Of a stretch of 35,206 nucleotides of DNA, positions 1 through 9,761 are shown one piece after another. The DNA is from Oopsacas minuta (lineage: Eukaryota; Porifera; Hexactinellida; Lyssacinosida; Leucopsacidae): the NCBI GenBank assembly GCA_024704765.1, contig JAKMXF010000341.1, positions 186,704 through 221,909 of the forward strand, in the 5' to 3' direction. The notes beneath the pieces were generated by a model that was not told the origin of the DNA, searched no databases, and saw only the letters and a list, made by a program, of their open reading frames with translations. How positions within the stretch are numbered: position 1 is the stretch's first letter; each line of letters starts with the position of its first letter. The position numbers were made by a program, and so were the translations under genes.

Positions 1-2
1 CT

Positions 3-161
3 AATCTTATTCAACATGATATCGTTGTGTATGCAAAGAGTGGGGATTCAATGGAATGGCTTACATACCCTGCATCTTTTACATTGACAGAAACAACAGA
101 AACTGCATTGTATCTGGAAAATTTAGCTGAACACTTCAACGTAGTCATTAATATACAATGA
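3..161 (+). CDS. Possible 3' end of an unidentified gene (partial)
   Basis: A reading frame is open from the left edge of the window to a TGA at 159-161, giving about 52 codons. The peptide has a protein-like composition, with a W-L-T-Y-P stretch followed by alternating Thr/Glu and then a leucine-rich tail ending in N-I-Q. I do not recognise a family. A frame this short can stay open by chance in AT-rich DNA, so this is only a candidate C-terminus of a gene lying to the left. Confidence 0.25.
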   Translation, partial: NLIQHDIVVYAKSGDSMEWLTYPASFTLTETTETALYLENLAEHFNVVINIQ

Positions 162-281
162 TACTAGAAACATAGACAATATTTTCCTATCTGTTCATTA
201 GTACCATAGATTCATTATTGTATTAGCAGATGATTTAAAAGAACTATTAATCACTATAATCTCATTGGAAATATTTACACA

Positions 282-418
282 GGGTATAAACTAGGCTAGG
301 CTAGTTTATACCCAGGGGGTTAATTTGGGCTAGGCTAGTTTATACCCTGGGGGTTAATCTAGGCTCAGAAGGTATAATCTGGGCTAGCCCAGATTATACC
401 CGGGTATATTCTGGCGGG
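282..418. repeat. Cluster of palindromes built on a GGTATAAACTAG / GGTATAATCTGG motif
   Basis: Positions 371-400 form a perfect 30-bp palindrome centred on GGGCTAGCCC. Positions 282-294 (GGGTATAAACTAG) and 301-313 are perfect 13-bp inverted arms. A third partial copy lies near 329-348. The spacer GGGGGTTAATYTRGGCT recurs at about 315-331, 349-364 and, in a variant, 411-432. This is a nested direct and inverted repeat, probably a fold-back transposon end or a satellite remnant. No coding potential is seen. Confidence 0.7.
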
Positions 419-688
419 AGGTTAATCTAGGCTGCTACACCGGTCCCTCATTTGCTTGATATTTCTTACATATTTAACCTAATACACTATGATATTGTCT
501 GTTTTCTAAATATTAAATTAGCTATGAATTCAATCATTTACTGAGTTATGTAGACCTCTGGAACTGGGCCAAATATTTACGTCAAAATGTCGAGAAAATT
601 GTTAATTTGAATATTCTATATTCCCTACAGCTTAAGATTAATCCTGAAAGATATCTCGTTTTCATGACGAGATACGATATTCTATAAC

Positions 689-747
689 GTGGGAAGTCGG
701 TTGATTGTACCAAACGGATGGTTTGAGACCATCAACCTACCTCCCAC
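689..747. repeat. Fold-back hairpin, copy 1
   Basis: Arms at 689-705 (GTGGGAAGTCGGTTGAT) and 731-747 (ATCAACCTACCTCCCAC) pair at 15 of 17 positions around a 25-nt loop. The loop contains a smaller CAAAC/GTTTG pair. The same hairpin recurs at 7879-7937. Confidence 0.75.
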
Positions 748-975
748 TGAATAGATTATGGTTAATTACCAATACTTGCCAACCTTCCTAGATCCCTGGC
801 GGATAAAGCTGAATTATTCCGAGATTTTATATCATATTCAGGGAAAATTTTGGATATTTCTAGTGAATTTTCTGACAGATTAGTGAAAAATTCATTTTAT
901 TTGCATATAACATTTTGCGAAATCCCCGATTAGGGAATAAATACAAATCCGGAAAAAGTTAGAAATTATACTTCT

Positions 976-1103
976 AACAATTCTTACATTGACTTTTTAG
1001 TGCAGCTCATATAGGCAAATCTAATAGCATGAATAATGTGCTATGTCCGTCCACGCGCTGTGCGAAATCTAGTTTTTGTCTTCAAGTCAATGTAAGAATT
1101 GTT
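976..1103. repeat. 18-bp perfect inverted repeat pair
   Basis: AACAATTCTTACATTGAC at 976-993 is the exact reverse complement of 1086-1103. The 92 bp between have no coding potential. It looks like the ends of a miniature transposon of about 128 bp or an internal part of a larger fold-back element. Only the right arm is found in the duplicated region (8249-8266). Confidence 0.6.
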
Positions 1104-1822
1104 TATTCGAATTTCCCATATATAATAATCGGATTTTACTGTGCCATAGCATAGTGGCTCAGTTCTAAAATGGTTGGTTTTCACACCCTTTGACACCTCT
1201 GTATTTTAGCCCAATCAGATTGTAGGGTTTTACAATTATGCATAAATGCATAAAATTAGTTCTGGTGGAGTGTTTGTAATTTAATTAGCACTGTAATGTA
1301 TTTGTATTGATGTAGACTGTAATTCTATCGGTCAATACATTCTATTATATATATATATACATACTGATTTATCATATAATTAATCATATTTTCACACCTT
1401 TTGATGAACATTTCAAAATTATCCTAGAGATTAGCTTCCACTTGTTAAATAGGAGTAAACAGGGATTTTTGGCTATCCAAGGTTCCCTAAACGGGCGTAC
1501 ATAGTGATCCAAAAATCCGATCACACCAGCAGCAAGGAGCAAATTATAAGATTGTATTACCCATCCTAATTACATTCAAACGCCTTCTGTGGTGAAACTG
1601 GAGATGCGATTTCGCTTTTGGGTCGCTTTACAACACTTTCTGAGTTGTTTTAATGCTTGAATGTATCCTACCACCACAAATTCCTGGATCCGCCACTGGA
1701 AACGACACTATTCTATTGGTCGGATATATTTTCTAGTGGCAGTTAACTGGCAAACCGGCGGTTTACCGAACCTAGCCCTGCCCAGCTGAAAGTTTATATC
1801 CATTTAGAGATCTCTATTTAGA

Positions 1823-4800
1823 ATGTGTTTATATTCCTACTTTCTGTCAAGATGTTTGTTCCTGATACTCATCTCTATAATCTTCTGGCCAACATCTCTC
1901 ACACAGTGTAACACTGAGTTACCTGATAACTCTAAAGTTATACTGGATTCTAATACTTATCATACAGTAGATAGTGGTGGGGTAATACAACCTGAAACTT
2001 TAGGATGGGGCAATGTTCAAGTAGATAGTATAGTATATACTATTGGTACTTCATCTAATACTTTTGATGATAATTTAGGCTGGCGACCAGCTATATTAAA
2101 GACAGGTTCATGTGGACCTGAATACGAATCTTGCTTTCAATCAACACGTGTACTTTATGCATCAGTGGATATAGAAGGAGAAATGAACTGGCTAGTTAGT
2201 AGTTATTATCAGACATTAGCTAATGCTATTTTCATCAGAATTACTTGTGAAAGAAATACAAATTATGAAACAGATTGTCTTAAAACATTTCAAATATTCT
2301 ACTACGAGTCTGACACGAATATAATTCTAACAGAATCTCTCCTCTCTCAATTCCTGCTTGCTGATAATTCTACTAATCAGCTGATGGAAGGAGGAGGAGT
2401 TGTAGTAGCTTCATTCCCAAGATCTAAGAATGGATTCTATATAGGATTATTGAATCAGAATCCTTGTGCTGATCTCACTGAGTTCCTTTTCTACTACTAT
2501 GAGTGTCCTGCTACAAATTCTACTTCTGGTATCTACTCTGTATCTGCTATGCTATCTCCTAGTCCAGCTGATGAAGTTATCCATGTTAATATTACCAATG
2601 TTAGCTGTATTCTCCCGTTTGTGAACAGAGACCCTCTTAATCTGAGAGCAGAATGCTACTGGAACGGTACATGGAGTCTGCCTGAAGAGGATTTGTGTGT
2701 TTGTATGTCAGGTTACTACATGTTGACAGACAGCAGCAGTAGCAGCATTATATCGTGTGTTTTGTGTCCTTATAAGAGCAATACAGGTGGAGATATAGGA
2801 GCTGTTGAGTGCTCGTGTGAAGATGACTGGTATAGAGGAGAGGGAGAGAGCGTGAGTGAGAGTTGTGGACAGAGTCCTTCTGCTGTTGAGAATGTTCGTG
2901 TGGATATATCAACTAGTCCTTTGGAGATGACAGTTGAGTGGGATATTCCTGTGTATTTGGGGAATCGTAATGAGAATCAGCTGCACTACATTGTGAGTTA
3001 TTATGAGGTTGTATCTCCAGAGAGTAAGAAGGAGATAATGAATTTGAAAGAGAGACAGTTAGTACTGAGTGATGTATCAGAGAGTACAGAGTATGTTATT
3101 ATAGTGACGTCATTGAATGGAGTGAGTTCAGTGTCTGATGTGTATAACAGAGTTAATATAACTGTGTTGTCTTCTTTTCCAGATATTGATTCTATCAGTT
3201 ACAACAGTGGTATTCTGGAATGGAGCTACACTTTGTATGGCCAGAGAGAATATGTGTTTGAATTGAGTTACTTTTTTGTAGAAGATGATACAACTTGTGT
3301 ATTACACGTGAACAGTAGTGAGTGTGAGTGTACAGGAGGTTACACCTGTGTGTGTACTGTGAATGTTACTGATTTGGATTCTTCTAAATCAATCAGTTTT
3401 CAATTATTCTCTGATAATTCAGGTATATTAATCGCTACTAATCTTAGTTATACAATTAATCTCTCAGATACACCTACACCTCAACCAACTGATATTACTC
3501 TAGTCCTGGTGATAACAATTGGAGTTGTTTTGATTGTAATAATTGTATTTATTATTGTAAGTATCATTCTCTTCTTTTTGATTTTCTTCTGTTCTCGCAG
3601 TATAATCGTTCGTTCAAAATTAAGTCATAAAGACACTCCGCTGATGGAGTCAGAAGCTCAAACCCCTGCCCAAATACTGCATGACCAATTGTACCAAGAT
3701 CCTAGTCATTTTGAGGTTCTCAATAAGGCTATTCGGACCTTCACCAAAGAGCTAGATCAGAGGGATATCGATGTAGCCTCTGTGATTGGTAATGGTGAAT
3801 TCGGAGATGTTTGTAAGGGGACTCTCAGAATTAACAACAGAATCGTTCCAGTAGCAATAAAAACTCTCAAAGTTTCTTCCAGTGAGAAGAACAAGGAAGA
3901 TTTCTTCAAAGAGGCCTCTATAATGGGACAGTTTTCCCATGAGAATGTGATCTATTTATACGGAGTAACTCTCTCTAAACCTGTAATGATAGTAACTCCT
4001 TTTATGGAGAATGGTTCTTTGGACAAATTCCTAACCACCAACTCTGAAACCCTGAATTTATTTGATTTAGGCAAGATTTGTCTTGGGGTAGCTAAAGGCA
4101 TGAATTATCTCTCTAATGTAGGCTATGTACATCGTGACTTAGCAGCTCGTAATATCTTAATTGATTCAGACTTTACTCCAAAGATAGCTGATTTTGGATT
4201 GTCTCGGATAACACATGAAAACGTGTATGACGTGAAATCAGGCGGGAAGATTCCTGTCAGATGGACTGCACCAGAAGCAATTCTATATCGTAAGTTTAAC
4301 ATGGCTTCTGATGTGTGGAGTTTTGGTGTTTTGATGTGGGAGGTTATGAGCCGTGGACAGATTCCTTATGGAGATGTTGACAATTACACATTACTGGAGC
4401 AGATACAACAAGGATACAGATTACCACAGCCAGAAGGATGTCCTTACATGTTACACGCCCTTATGATCAGATGCTGGGATACAGTACCAGAGATCAGACC
4501 TACTTTCTCAGAGCTTCATTGTGAAATCTCTGAAATGGTTGACAATAACTTTAATCCTAGACCGAGGAGTCGCTTTTCCAAATCATTCGCTCATAGTCCT
4601 CTTGACTTCACTTCTATTGAGGATTGGCTAACTTCTCTCAAGTTGGAGCGCTACGCTACTAACTTCACCAAGAATGGATTTGCTAACTTATCGAGTGTAT
4701 GGCATATGTCAGAGCATGATCTCCTAGCTATTGATATCATACCTGTAGGTCATAGGAACAAGATAATGACCAGTATACATAAAGCTAATAACAAGCTATC

Positions 4801-4825
4801 TCGTACTTACTCAGTACGTGTGTGA
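1823..4825 (+). CDS. Eph receptor tyrosine kinase, full length (1000 aa)
   Basis: A type I membrane receptor for ephrin-like ligands that signals through a cytoplasmic tyrosine kinase. The domains, in order, are: a signal peptide (about 1-28); an Eph ligand-binding domain (about 29-230, with the family signature C-L-K-T-F...YYESD); a Cys-rich sushi/EGF-like module (about 260-350); two fibronectin III domains (about 351-552); a transmembrane helix (about 560-592); the kinase (about 650-905); and SAM (about 930-990). The kinase has GNGEFG (655-660), VAIK with the ATP-binding lysine near 679, HRDLAARN near 770, DFGLSR near 790, an activation-loop tyrosine before SGGKIPVRW, and WTAPEA, so it looks active. 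The C-terminus VRV fits a class II PDZ ligand, as in many Eph receptors. The length is typical of the family (about 950-1050). The second juxtamembrane tyrosine is replaced by Phe630, while Tyr624 is kept. The start is the first ATG before the signal peptide, and it is conserved in the paralogue. The gene is a single exon. Confidence 0.96.
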   Translation: MCLYSYFLSRCLFLILISIIFWPTSLTQCNTELPDNSKVILDSNTYHTVDSGGVIQPETLGWGNVQVDSIVYTIGTSSNTFDDNLGWRPAILKTGSCGPEYESCFQSTRVLYASVDIEGEMNWLVSSYYQTLANAIFIRITCERNTNYETDCLKTFQIFYYESDTNIILTESLLSQFLLADNSTNQLMEGGGVVVASFPRSKNGFYIGLLNQNPCADLTEFLFYYYECPATNSTSGIYSVSAMLSPSPADEVIHVNITNVSCILPFVNRDPLNLRAECYWNGTWSLPEEDLCVCMSGYYMLTDSSSSSIISCVLCPYKSNTGGDIGAVECSCEDDWYRGEGESVSESCGQSPSAVENVRVDISTSPLEMTVEWDIPVYLGNRNENQLHYIVSYYEVVSPESKKEIMNLKERQLVLSDVSESTEYVIIVTSLNGVSSVSDVYNRVNITVLSSFPDIDSISYNSGILEWSYTLYGQREYVFELSYFFVEDDTTCVLHVNSSECECTGGYTCVCTVNVTDLDSSKSISFQLFSDNSGILIATNLSYTINLSDTPTPQPTDITLVLVITIGVVLIVIIVFIIVSIILFFLIFFCSRSIIVRSKLSHKDTPLMESEAQTPAQILHDQLYQDPSHFEVLNKAIRTFTKELDQRDIDVASVIGNGEFGDVCKGTLRINNRIVPVAIKTLKVSSSEKNKEDFFKEASIMGQFSHENVIYLYGVTLSKPVMIVTPFMENGSLDKFLTTNSETLNLFDLGKICLGVAKGMNYLSNVGYVHRDLAARNILIDSDFTPKIADFGLSRITHENVYDVKSGGKIPVRWTAPEAILYRKFNMASDVWSFGVLMWEVMSRGQIPYGDVDNYTLLEQIQQGYRLPQPEGCPYMLHALMIRCWDTVPEIRPTFSELHCEISEMVDNNFNPRPRSRFSKSFAHSPLDFTSIEDWLTSLKLERYATNFTKNGFANLSSVWHMSEHDLLAIDIIPVGHRNKIMTSIHKANNKLSRTYSVRV

Positions 4826-6299
4826 ACTGTTATAATTATAGATTTATATATTGTGACTTGCTTTTTATAGCCTCGAGTTTGAATTTGTTTACTATTTTTG
4901 ATTATTTGTAGATATTGTTGACATTATTTATTAATACACGAGTTGTTTATATTACATGCTCTAATGTGCTTTTTGAACTGTGTATATGCTTGAGTATTCG
5001 AGTAATATGTATAATTGTATATTCTGTTATGTTAGAGTGAGTAAGTCATCAAACCTGTATTTTCAGTCGGTGTGTGGCTGGGTCACAAAAATACATTTCC
5101 AGGAAAACTTAGAATTACACTAGACAAAGGTTAATAGCCTTACTTCGGGGGTTATTTTGGTCAGATTATGCTGAGTAAAAGTGATGGCATGATTATACAT
5201 AACTTATATGTGAAAACGCCGTATGATGGTAATTGCAACTCATTGGCTGTTAAGCAATGCTTTCCATAACTGTATGATTTCGAAAACATTAGAAACGTTA
5301 TTTTTGGTGTATTTAATTGTTAACGGAAGATTATTGCCTACTACTTTTACAACACAATTATTTTTCGGAACAAAACTGATTAAAGCAAAATCTTAAAAGG
5401 GATCAGCATGTACTGTACTGAAGCTATAGACACATTATTGAATAATATTTCATCCCAACTATAGAACACTGATTATAAGTCAAATATACTGTATTTATTT
5501 TCATATTCGATCATTACAGAATATCATTTAGCAGTATGCATTATTTGCATCTTTCAAATTCACTTATAACTATTTGAGATGAATTATGTATCCATGGAAT
5601 CCCTAGAAATCAATTTGTTTCTGGACATTATAATCTCAACAAGGTCTTGCCTCCCTAATTACCCATTTAGTAAAAGCTCCAGGAAGCTAGGTCTGAGATA
5701 TCGCCGTCGCCGTAAGCGTAGGCGAGGCGAGAAAAGAAAGGTAAAGGAATGGAAACAAGAGTTTCATCAGATAATTCAATTACTTTTATTCAATTTGCAT
5801 ATTTGTTTTAATGGACAATGCTCCAAACAGTGCAAGTATTATTGCAATTGCAATACAAACTGAGTAGAGATTCGTTTGTCTATTTATCTTATCCACTTTA
5901 TATATATCGACATATGTACATCCTTGAAGGCGTCAGCCACCGAAATTATATTGTGAGATCAGCAAAAGAAGACTTAATGAAATATTTTATTACCCGCATG
6001 ATATAGGACAACTATGAGAATGTATTACGAAATTTTATGCTTTTGGTTTCAAGATATACTGAAAGAATATAGACTTACTGACTTATGGTATGTGACTAAT
6101 TCATTTTCTAGAATAAATTTTAGAGAATATGAACAAAATCCCTAAATATGTAGTGTGAAGCAAAGTGAAACCGTTCGAACCGTATACTCGGTTTAGAAAA
6201 TTATTACTATACATTAATCGAGGGACTCAGTGCCTAGATGAATATCGAACCTAGCATTGAAGCACACTAGCTATTTAATAATCTGTCTAGTTTTGAACC

Positions 6300-6354
6300 A
6301 AATAATTATCGCATACACCACCAAAACCTTTGGTGATGTATGCGATAATTATTT
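6300..6354. repeat. Near-perfect 26-bp-stem hairpin
   Basis: The arms at 6300-6325 and 6329-6354 are complementary at 25 of 26 positions, with a 3-nt spacer (ACC). The core is ATTATCGCATACACCACC and its complement. It stands alone in AT-rich DNA with no ORF. The loop is too tight for a usual microRNA precursor. A recent fold-back or palindromic insertion is more likely. Confidence 0.8.
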
Positions 6355-7319
6355 AGGGAAAACAGGGTTATTATTATTAGTTGTGTACAGTGTAAGTCAT
6401 TGTGCTTTATAGTTTTGTATAACAGACATATCAGGGGCAATGGGAGCAGTTATTAGCAACAAGCATTGATCCTGATTTATATTACAGTGATCGAGTCCAG
6501 TCTATTCAAATGAACAGGCCAAGGCAAAAAGTGATGAGACCATGGCCTCGCAATCCTGGCCATTTACGCTAACTTCCTTCCCGATTCAAGCAATCGTGTA
6601 TATAAAGAACTTTCTGCTAAATTTATTACAAATTCTTCTACTGAATCTGGTCTCAAAATATTGCTAACCGAGAATTCAACGAATACATTATTTTCTTGAA
6701 TATTTTCTACACAAAATCATATTACTAAATATGTTTCAATCCAACTACACATCTGAATAATAGTATATAGACCCTAGGTGTAACTAGGAATCATAGAGCA
6801 AGGAGGCAAGTATGAATATTTCCTCAATAAAATGTAGATTACAATAGTGAGATGAGGCAATGGGTGAAAGGCGAGGAAGCAAATGCCTCTTCTGAATAAA
6901 TACTAATTTCCTCCTTTTCCAAAATTCAGACCGTAAAACATAATGGACGTGATTTTTATCATGTCCTTTGAAATTTTAGTGTATTTTGGTAATAGCTTGA
7001 TAAAAATGTCCCCCTATAATACGAGATAACAGACGAACAACAATGTTCATTAGGAGAATGTATTCTATATCATAGCACGAGTTTATGTATCCACACAGTG
7101 ATTCATTTCAATTTTCAAAGCTTTAAAGTTCAAATTTAATAAAGAACTTTAGATCCATTTTGGGATAATTATTAAACCCACTTTATAACAAGTTATCGAT
7201 CATTTAATACTTTCACGAATTATCTACAATTTGCAATAGACTTGTTTCATATTGTTAACATATAGATCTCCTGAGTCATTAGTCTGTTGGAATATATTGA
7301 CTTATGTTCTGATTGCTTA

Positions 7320-7799
7320 GTCTAAACCAGCGGTCGGCAACTGGCGGCCCGCGGGACAAATTCGGCCAGCAAAAACATTTTCATGGCCCGCCGAAGAATG
7401 GGCTACAACCTTATTATATTACCATAATTTTCTACTTACGTATATATTCATTGATAGCATTAGAAATCTGCTCATAACTTTCATAAATTTTCCAACACAA
7501 AAATATTCCTACCCAGATACTCCTTTTCATTACCTACTTTTTTTATTTGTTATACAATTTTTTTCATTAGATTACGAAACGATTAAGCTCCATCACTATC
7601 CTGTCCATTCGTAGTAGTAGCAGCAAGAAAAGAAAATTGACTCTGAATAGATACATCAATTCCTTCAAGGACTTTTGTAGACTTAGTGGATATTCACCAT
7701 ATATGTACATCAACAAATAGTCATCTAGTGGCCAGCACATCTATGAAAAGAGTTTATATGGCCTGCACTCAAATAAAGTTGCCGACCCCTGGTCTAAAC
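7320..7799. mobile_element. hAT-type non-autonomous transposon (MITE), 464 bp, with 8-bp target duplication
   Basis: The element runs 7328-7791. Its ends are CAGCGGTCGGCAACT and, on the other strand, CAGGGGTCGGCAACT, differing at one base. It is flanked by a perfect 8-bp direct repeat, GTCTAAAC, at 7320-7327 and 7792-7799. The C-A-G-N-G-G-T start, subterminal GGCCCGCGG/GGCCCGCC motifs and 8-bp duplication are classic hAT superfamily features. There is no transposase frame, so it would need to be moved in trans. The intact target duplication suggests a fairly recent insertion. Confidence 0.92.
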
Positions 7800-7878
7800 T
7801 GTCTTATCCAATTCAACATATCCCTGTACACTTATGGTATAATTATAGTAGCAATATTTGTGTAAGATATCCTATAAC

Positions 7879-7937
7879 GTCGGAAGTCGGTTGATTGTAC
7901 CAAACGGATGGTTTGAGACTATCAACCGACCTCCCAC
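7879..7937. repeat. Fold-back hairpin, copy 2
   Basis: Arms at 7879-7895 and 7921-7937 are homologous to the hairpin at 689-747. The inner ten bases (GTCGGTTGAT with ATCAACCGAC) pair perfectly here, whereas the outer GTCGGA/TCCCAC has a mismatch that copy 1 lacks. The two copies have therefore decayed at different base pairs. Confidence 0.7.
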
Positions 7938-8286
7938 TGAATAGATTATGGTTAATTAACCATACTTGCCAACCTTCCCGGATCTCTGAATCCAGGGATA
8001 TATTGGATATTTCTAGCAAATTTCTGACAAATTAGTGAAAAATTCATTTTATTTGCATATAAAATTAGAAATCTCCAGAATTTTTACAATCCCATGATTC
8101 CGAGGTATACACCTATCCAGAGAATAGTTAGAATTTAGGAACGGATGGTAAGTATGGTCACCATCGAGCGATTTATCTCTTAGGATTAATCATAAGATGT
8201 AGGGAATATACTAATTAATGCAGTTGTAATCGGGTTTTTTGTTGTCAAGTCAATGTAAGAATTGTTTATTCGAAATTCTTATATAA

Positions 8287-8583
8287 GGCCATGTAAAGTA
8301 ATATACTTGTTTCTCATCCCCACCCGCCCCAAATTTTATCCCCCGTCCGGAAAGATTTTATTTATATTTTTCCAAATTATGGATAATTCTTTGGCCACAG
8401 AGTGTGCAATCCACATTTACTAGTTGTATAGTTGAAAAATTCAATATTTTTAGTGCCCAGAGAGAATGTGACGAGATAATCGAAGGGTCAAAATATTTTA
8501 TATATTAACTGACCTATAAATAATACCGTGGCAGTTTCCGAAGAAATTCCGGATGAGAAACAAGTAATTAATTCTACATGGTC
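8287..8583. mobile_element. 297-bp inverted-repeat miniature transposon
   Basis: The terminal arms at 8287-8319 and 8551-8583 match at 27 of 33 positions as inverted repeats. They share a perfect inner block, TACTTGTTTCTCATCC apart from its first bases. The element sits between ATATAA and TAAAATAATCGG. The paralogous site in copy 1 (about 1121-1132) reads straight through as ATATAATAATCGG, so copy 1 is the empty site. A short TA-rich duplication of a few bases is likely. The superfamily is not assigned, and there is no transposase frame. Confidence 0.85.
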
Positions 8584-9603
8584 TAAAATAATCGGATTTT
8601 ACTGTGCAGGCTAATAAACTAGTACTTAGTATAGTGGCTCAGTTCTAAAATGGTTGACTGTATATTTTCACACCTTTTGGTGAACATTTCACAATTTTCC
8701 TAGAAATTAGCTTCCACTTATAAATAGGATAAACAGTGACGTAGGATTTGACATTTTAATGTCTAACAAGATTAGTAAAATTCAATTTCATCTTTCATTG
8801 CTAAAATGGATATTTAGTAAAATAATATAGTTTCAATAATCCATAAAATTTATTTGGTAATATTTAAGTCGGCACAGACGGCGATTTGAGATTTTTTCTT
8901 GTTTACGAACTGATCACTATATTTTCAATTAACAATCTTCACAACACAAAATTCACCGAGGCGTAGTCAAAGAATTACAGGTACATTATTAACCATTTTC
9001 ACAAATTATACTTCATAAAGTAGAGTTTATGATTAAAGTGATATATCTGACCATGAAACAGCTATTCCGTATTTCTGAGTCGTTTTAATGCTTGATATGC
9101 ATGTATATAACTAATCATACGTCAGTGAGAATGCAAGATGCACCCAAAGGGTGCCACCCGAGAAATGTCCACGTACCCCCAGCGTGAGTAAGCGAAGCTT
9201 GCTTGTATGAGTGATTTTTCAAAATACTGGATTAGTACATGCCTCAATTACTAGTAAATCTAACTTAATATACGTAGGGTTTAGTATCGAAACCATTATA
9301 GAAATCTTCCCATTGTATTTCATTTTAGAGAATTAAGTGTTTGATCTTCATTTATACTCAACATTTCCACTTAACTTGTACATGTATGCAACATATTCAT
9401 ATTTACAACTGTCAGCATAGCTAATCGAAAATTTTTCCGAATGAAACGTGTATTACACAGCTAAGCGAACTTATTTCGAGATTCGAAGCTATTTGACGGT
9501 ATAGAAATACTTATGTTTTAGCAATTATAGCTGATCGTGCAGGGAGAGCTCTGGACCCCATTGGGGAGTTACAGCGCCTCCCAGACACACAATTGGATGA
9601 TTA

Positions 9604-9761
9604 TCCTACCTCCACAAATTCCTGGATCCGCCACTGGAAACGACACTATTCTATTGGTCGGATATATTTTCTAGTGGCAGTTAACTAGCAAAAGCGGTGG
9701 TTTACCGAACCTAGCCCTGTCCAGCTGAAAGTTTATATCCATTTAGAGATCTCTATTTAGA
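9604..9761 (+). promoter_or_regulatory. Proximal upstream segment shared by both Eph genes
   Basis: About 150 bp directly before the second Eph ATG are nearly identical to 1672-1822. Differences are scattered single bases, such as CTACCTCC for CTACCACC. Such conservation, while more distal sequence has been rearranged, is consistent with a shared core promoter and 5' UTR. It may also simply reflect a recent duplication. No specific promoter motif is assigned. Confidence 0.4.

Larger units (their letters stand above)
600..1822. repeat. Upstream region of the first Eph gene, duplicated at 7866-9761
   Basis: Blocks at about 676-900, 1085-1200, 1385-1460 and 1672-1822 reappear in order upstream of the second Eph gene. 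Copy 1 has about 200 bp (roughly 1180-1385) that copy 2 lacks. Copy 2 carries extra sequence at 8287-8583 and about 9091-9603. The last 150 bp before the ATG are almost identical in the two copies, so both genes probably share a proximal promoter and 5' UTR. A 10-bp inverted pair, GGATTTTTGG (1463-1472) and CCAAAAATCC (1509-1518), is also present. No other gene is seen here. Confidence 0.75.
7866..8745. repeat. Duplicated Eph upstream region, copy 2 (distal part)
   Basis: Matches 676 onward with clear identity, for example around 7879-7990 and 8020-8075. It continues at about 8245-8286 and 8584-8745 with the blocks found at 1085-1200 and 1385-1460. The stretch at about 8165-8215 matches 604-660 in inverted orientation, so rearrangement followed duplication. 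The insertion at 8287-8583 interrupts it. Confidence 0.7.
4826..9761. other. Repeat-rich intergenic region between the two Eph genes
   Basis: About 4.9 kb without a credible gene. It contains the 3' flank of the first Eph gene, an Arg-rich open frame near 5579-5863 that I do not believe, a strong hairpin (6300-6354), a hAT-type miniature transposon (7328-7791), and the second copy of the Eph upstream region (7866 onward) with its own insertion (8287-8583). About 9091-9603 is further sequence absent from the matching place in copy 1 and has no recognisable content. Confidence 0.7.

Noticed and set aside
5579-5863. 94-codon frame with an Arg/Lys-rich run (Y-R-R-R-R-K-R-R-R)
   Set aside because: The basic run comes from a short GC-rich low-complexity stretch (about 5700-5735). 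The rest is hydrophobic, AT-driven sequence with no domain, and it lies in repeat-rich intergenic DNA.
6300-6354. microRNA precursor
   Set aside because: The stem is near-perfect with a 3-nt loop and only about 55 nt in total. Animal microRNA hairpins are longer, with a larger loop and bulges.
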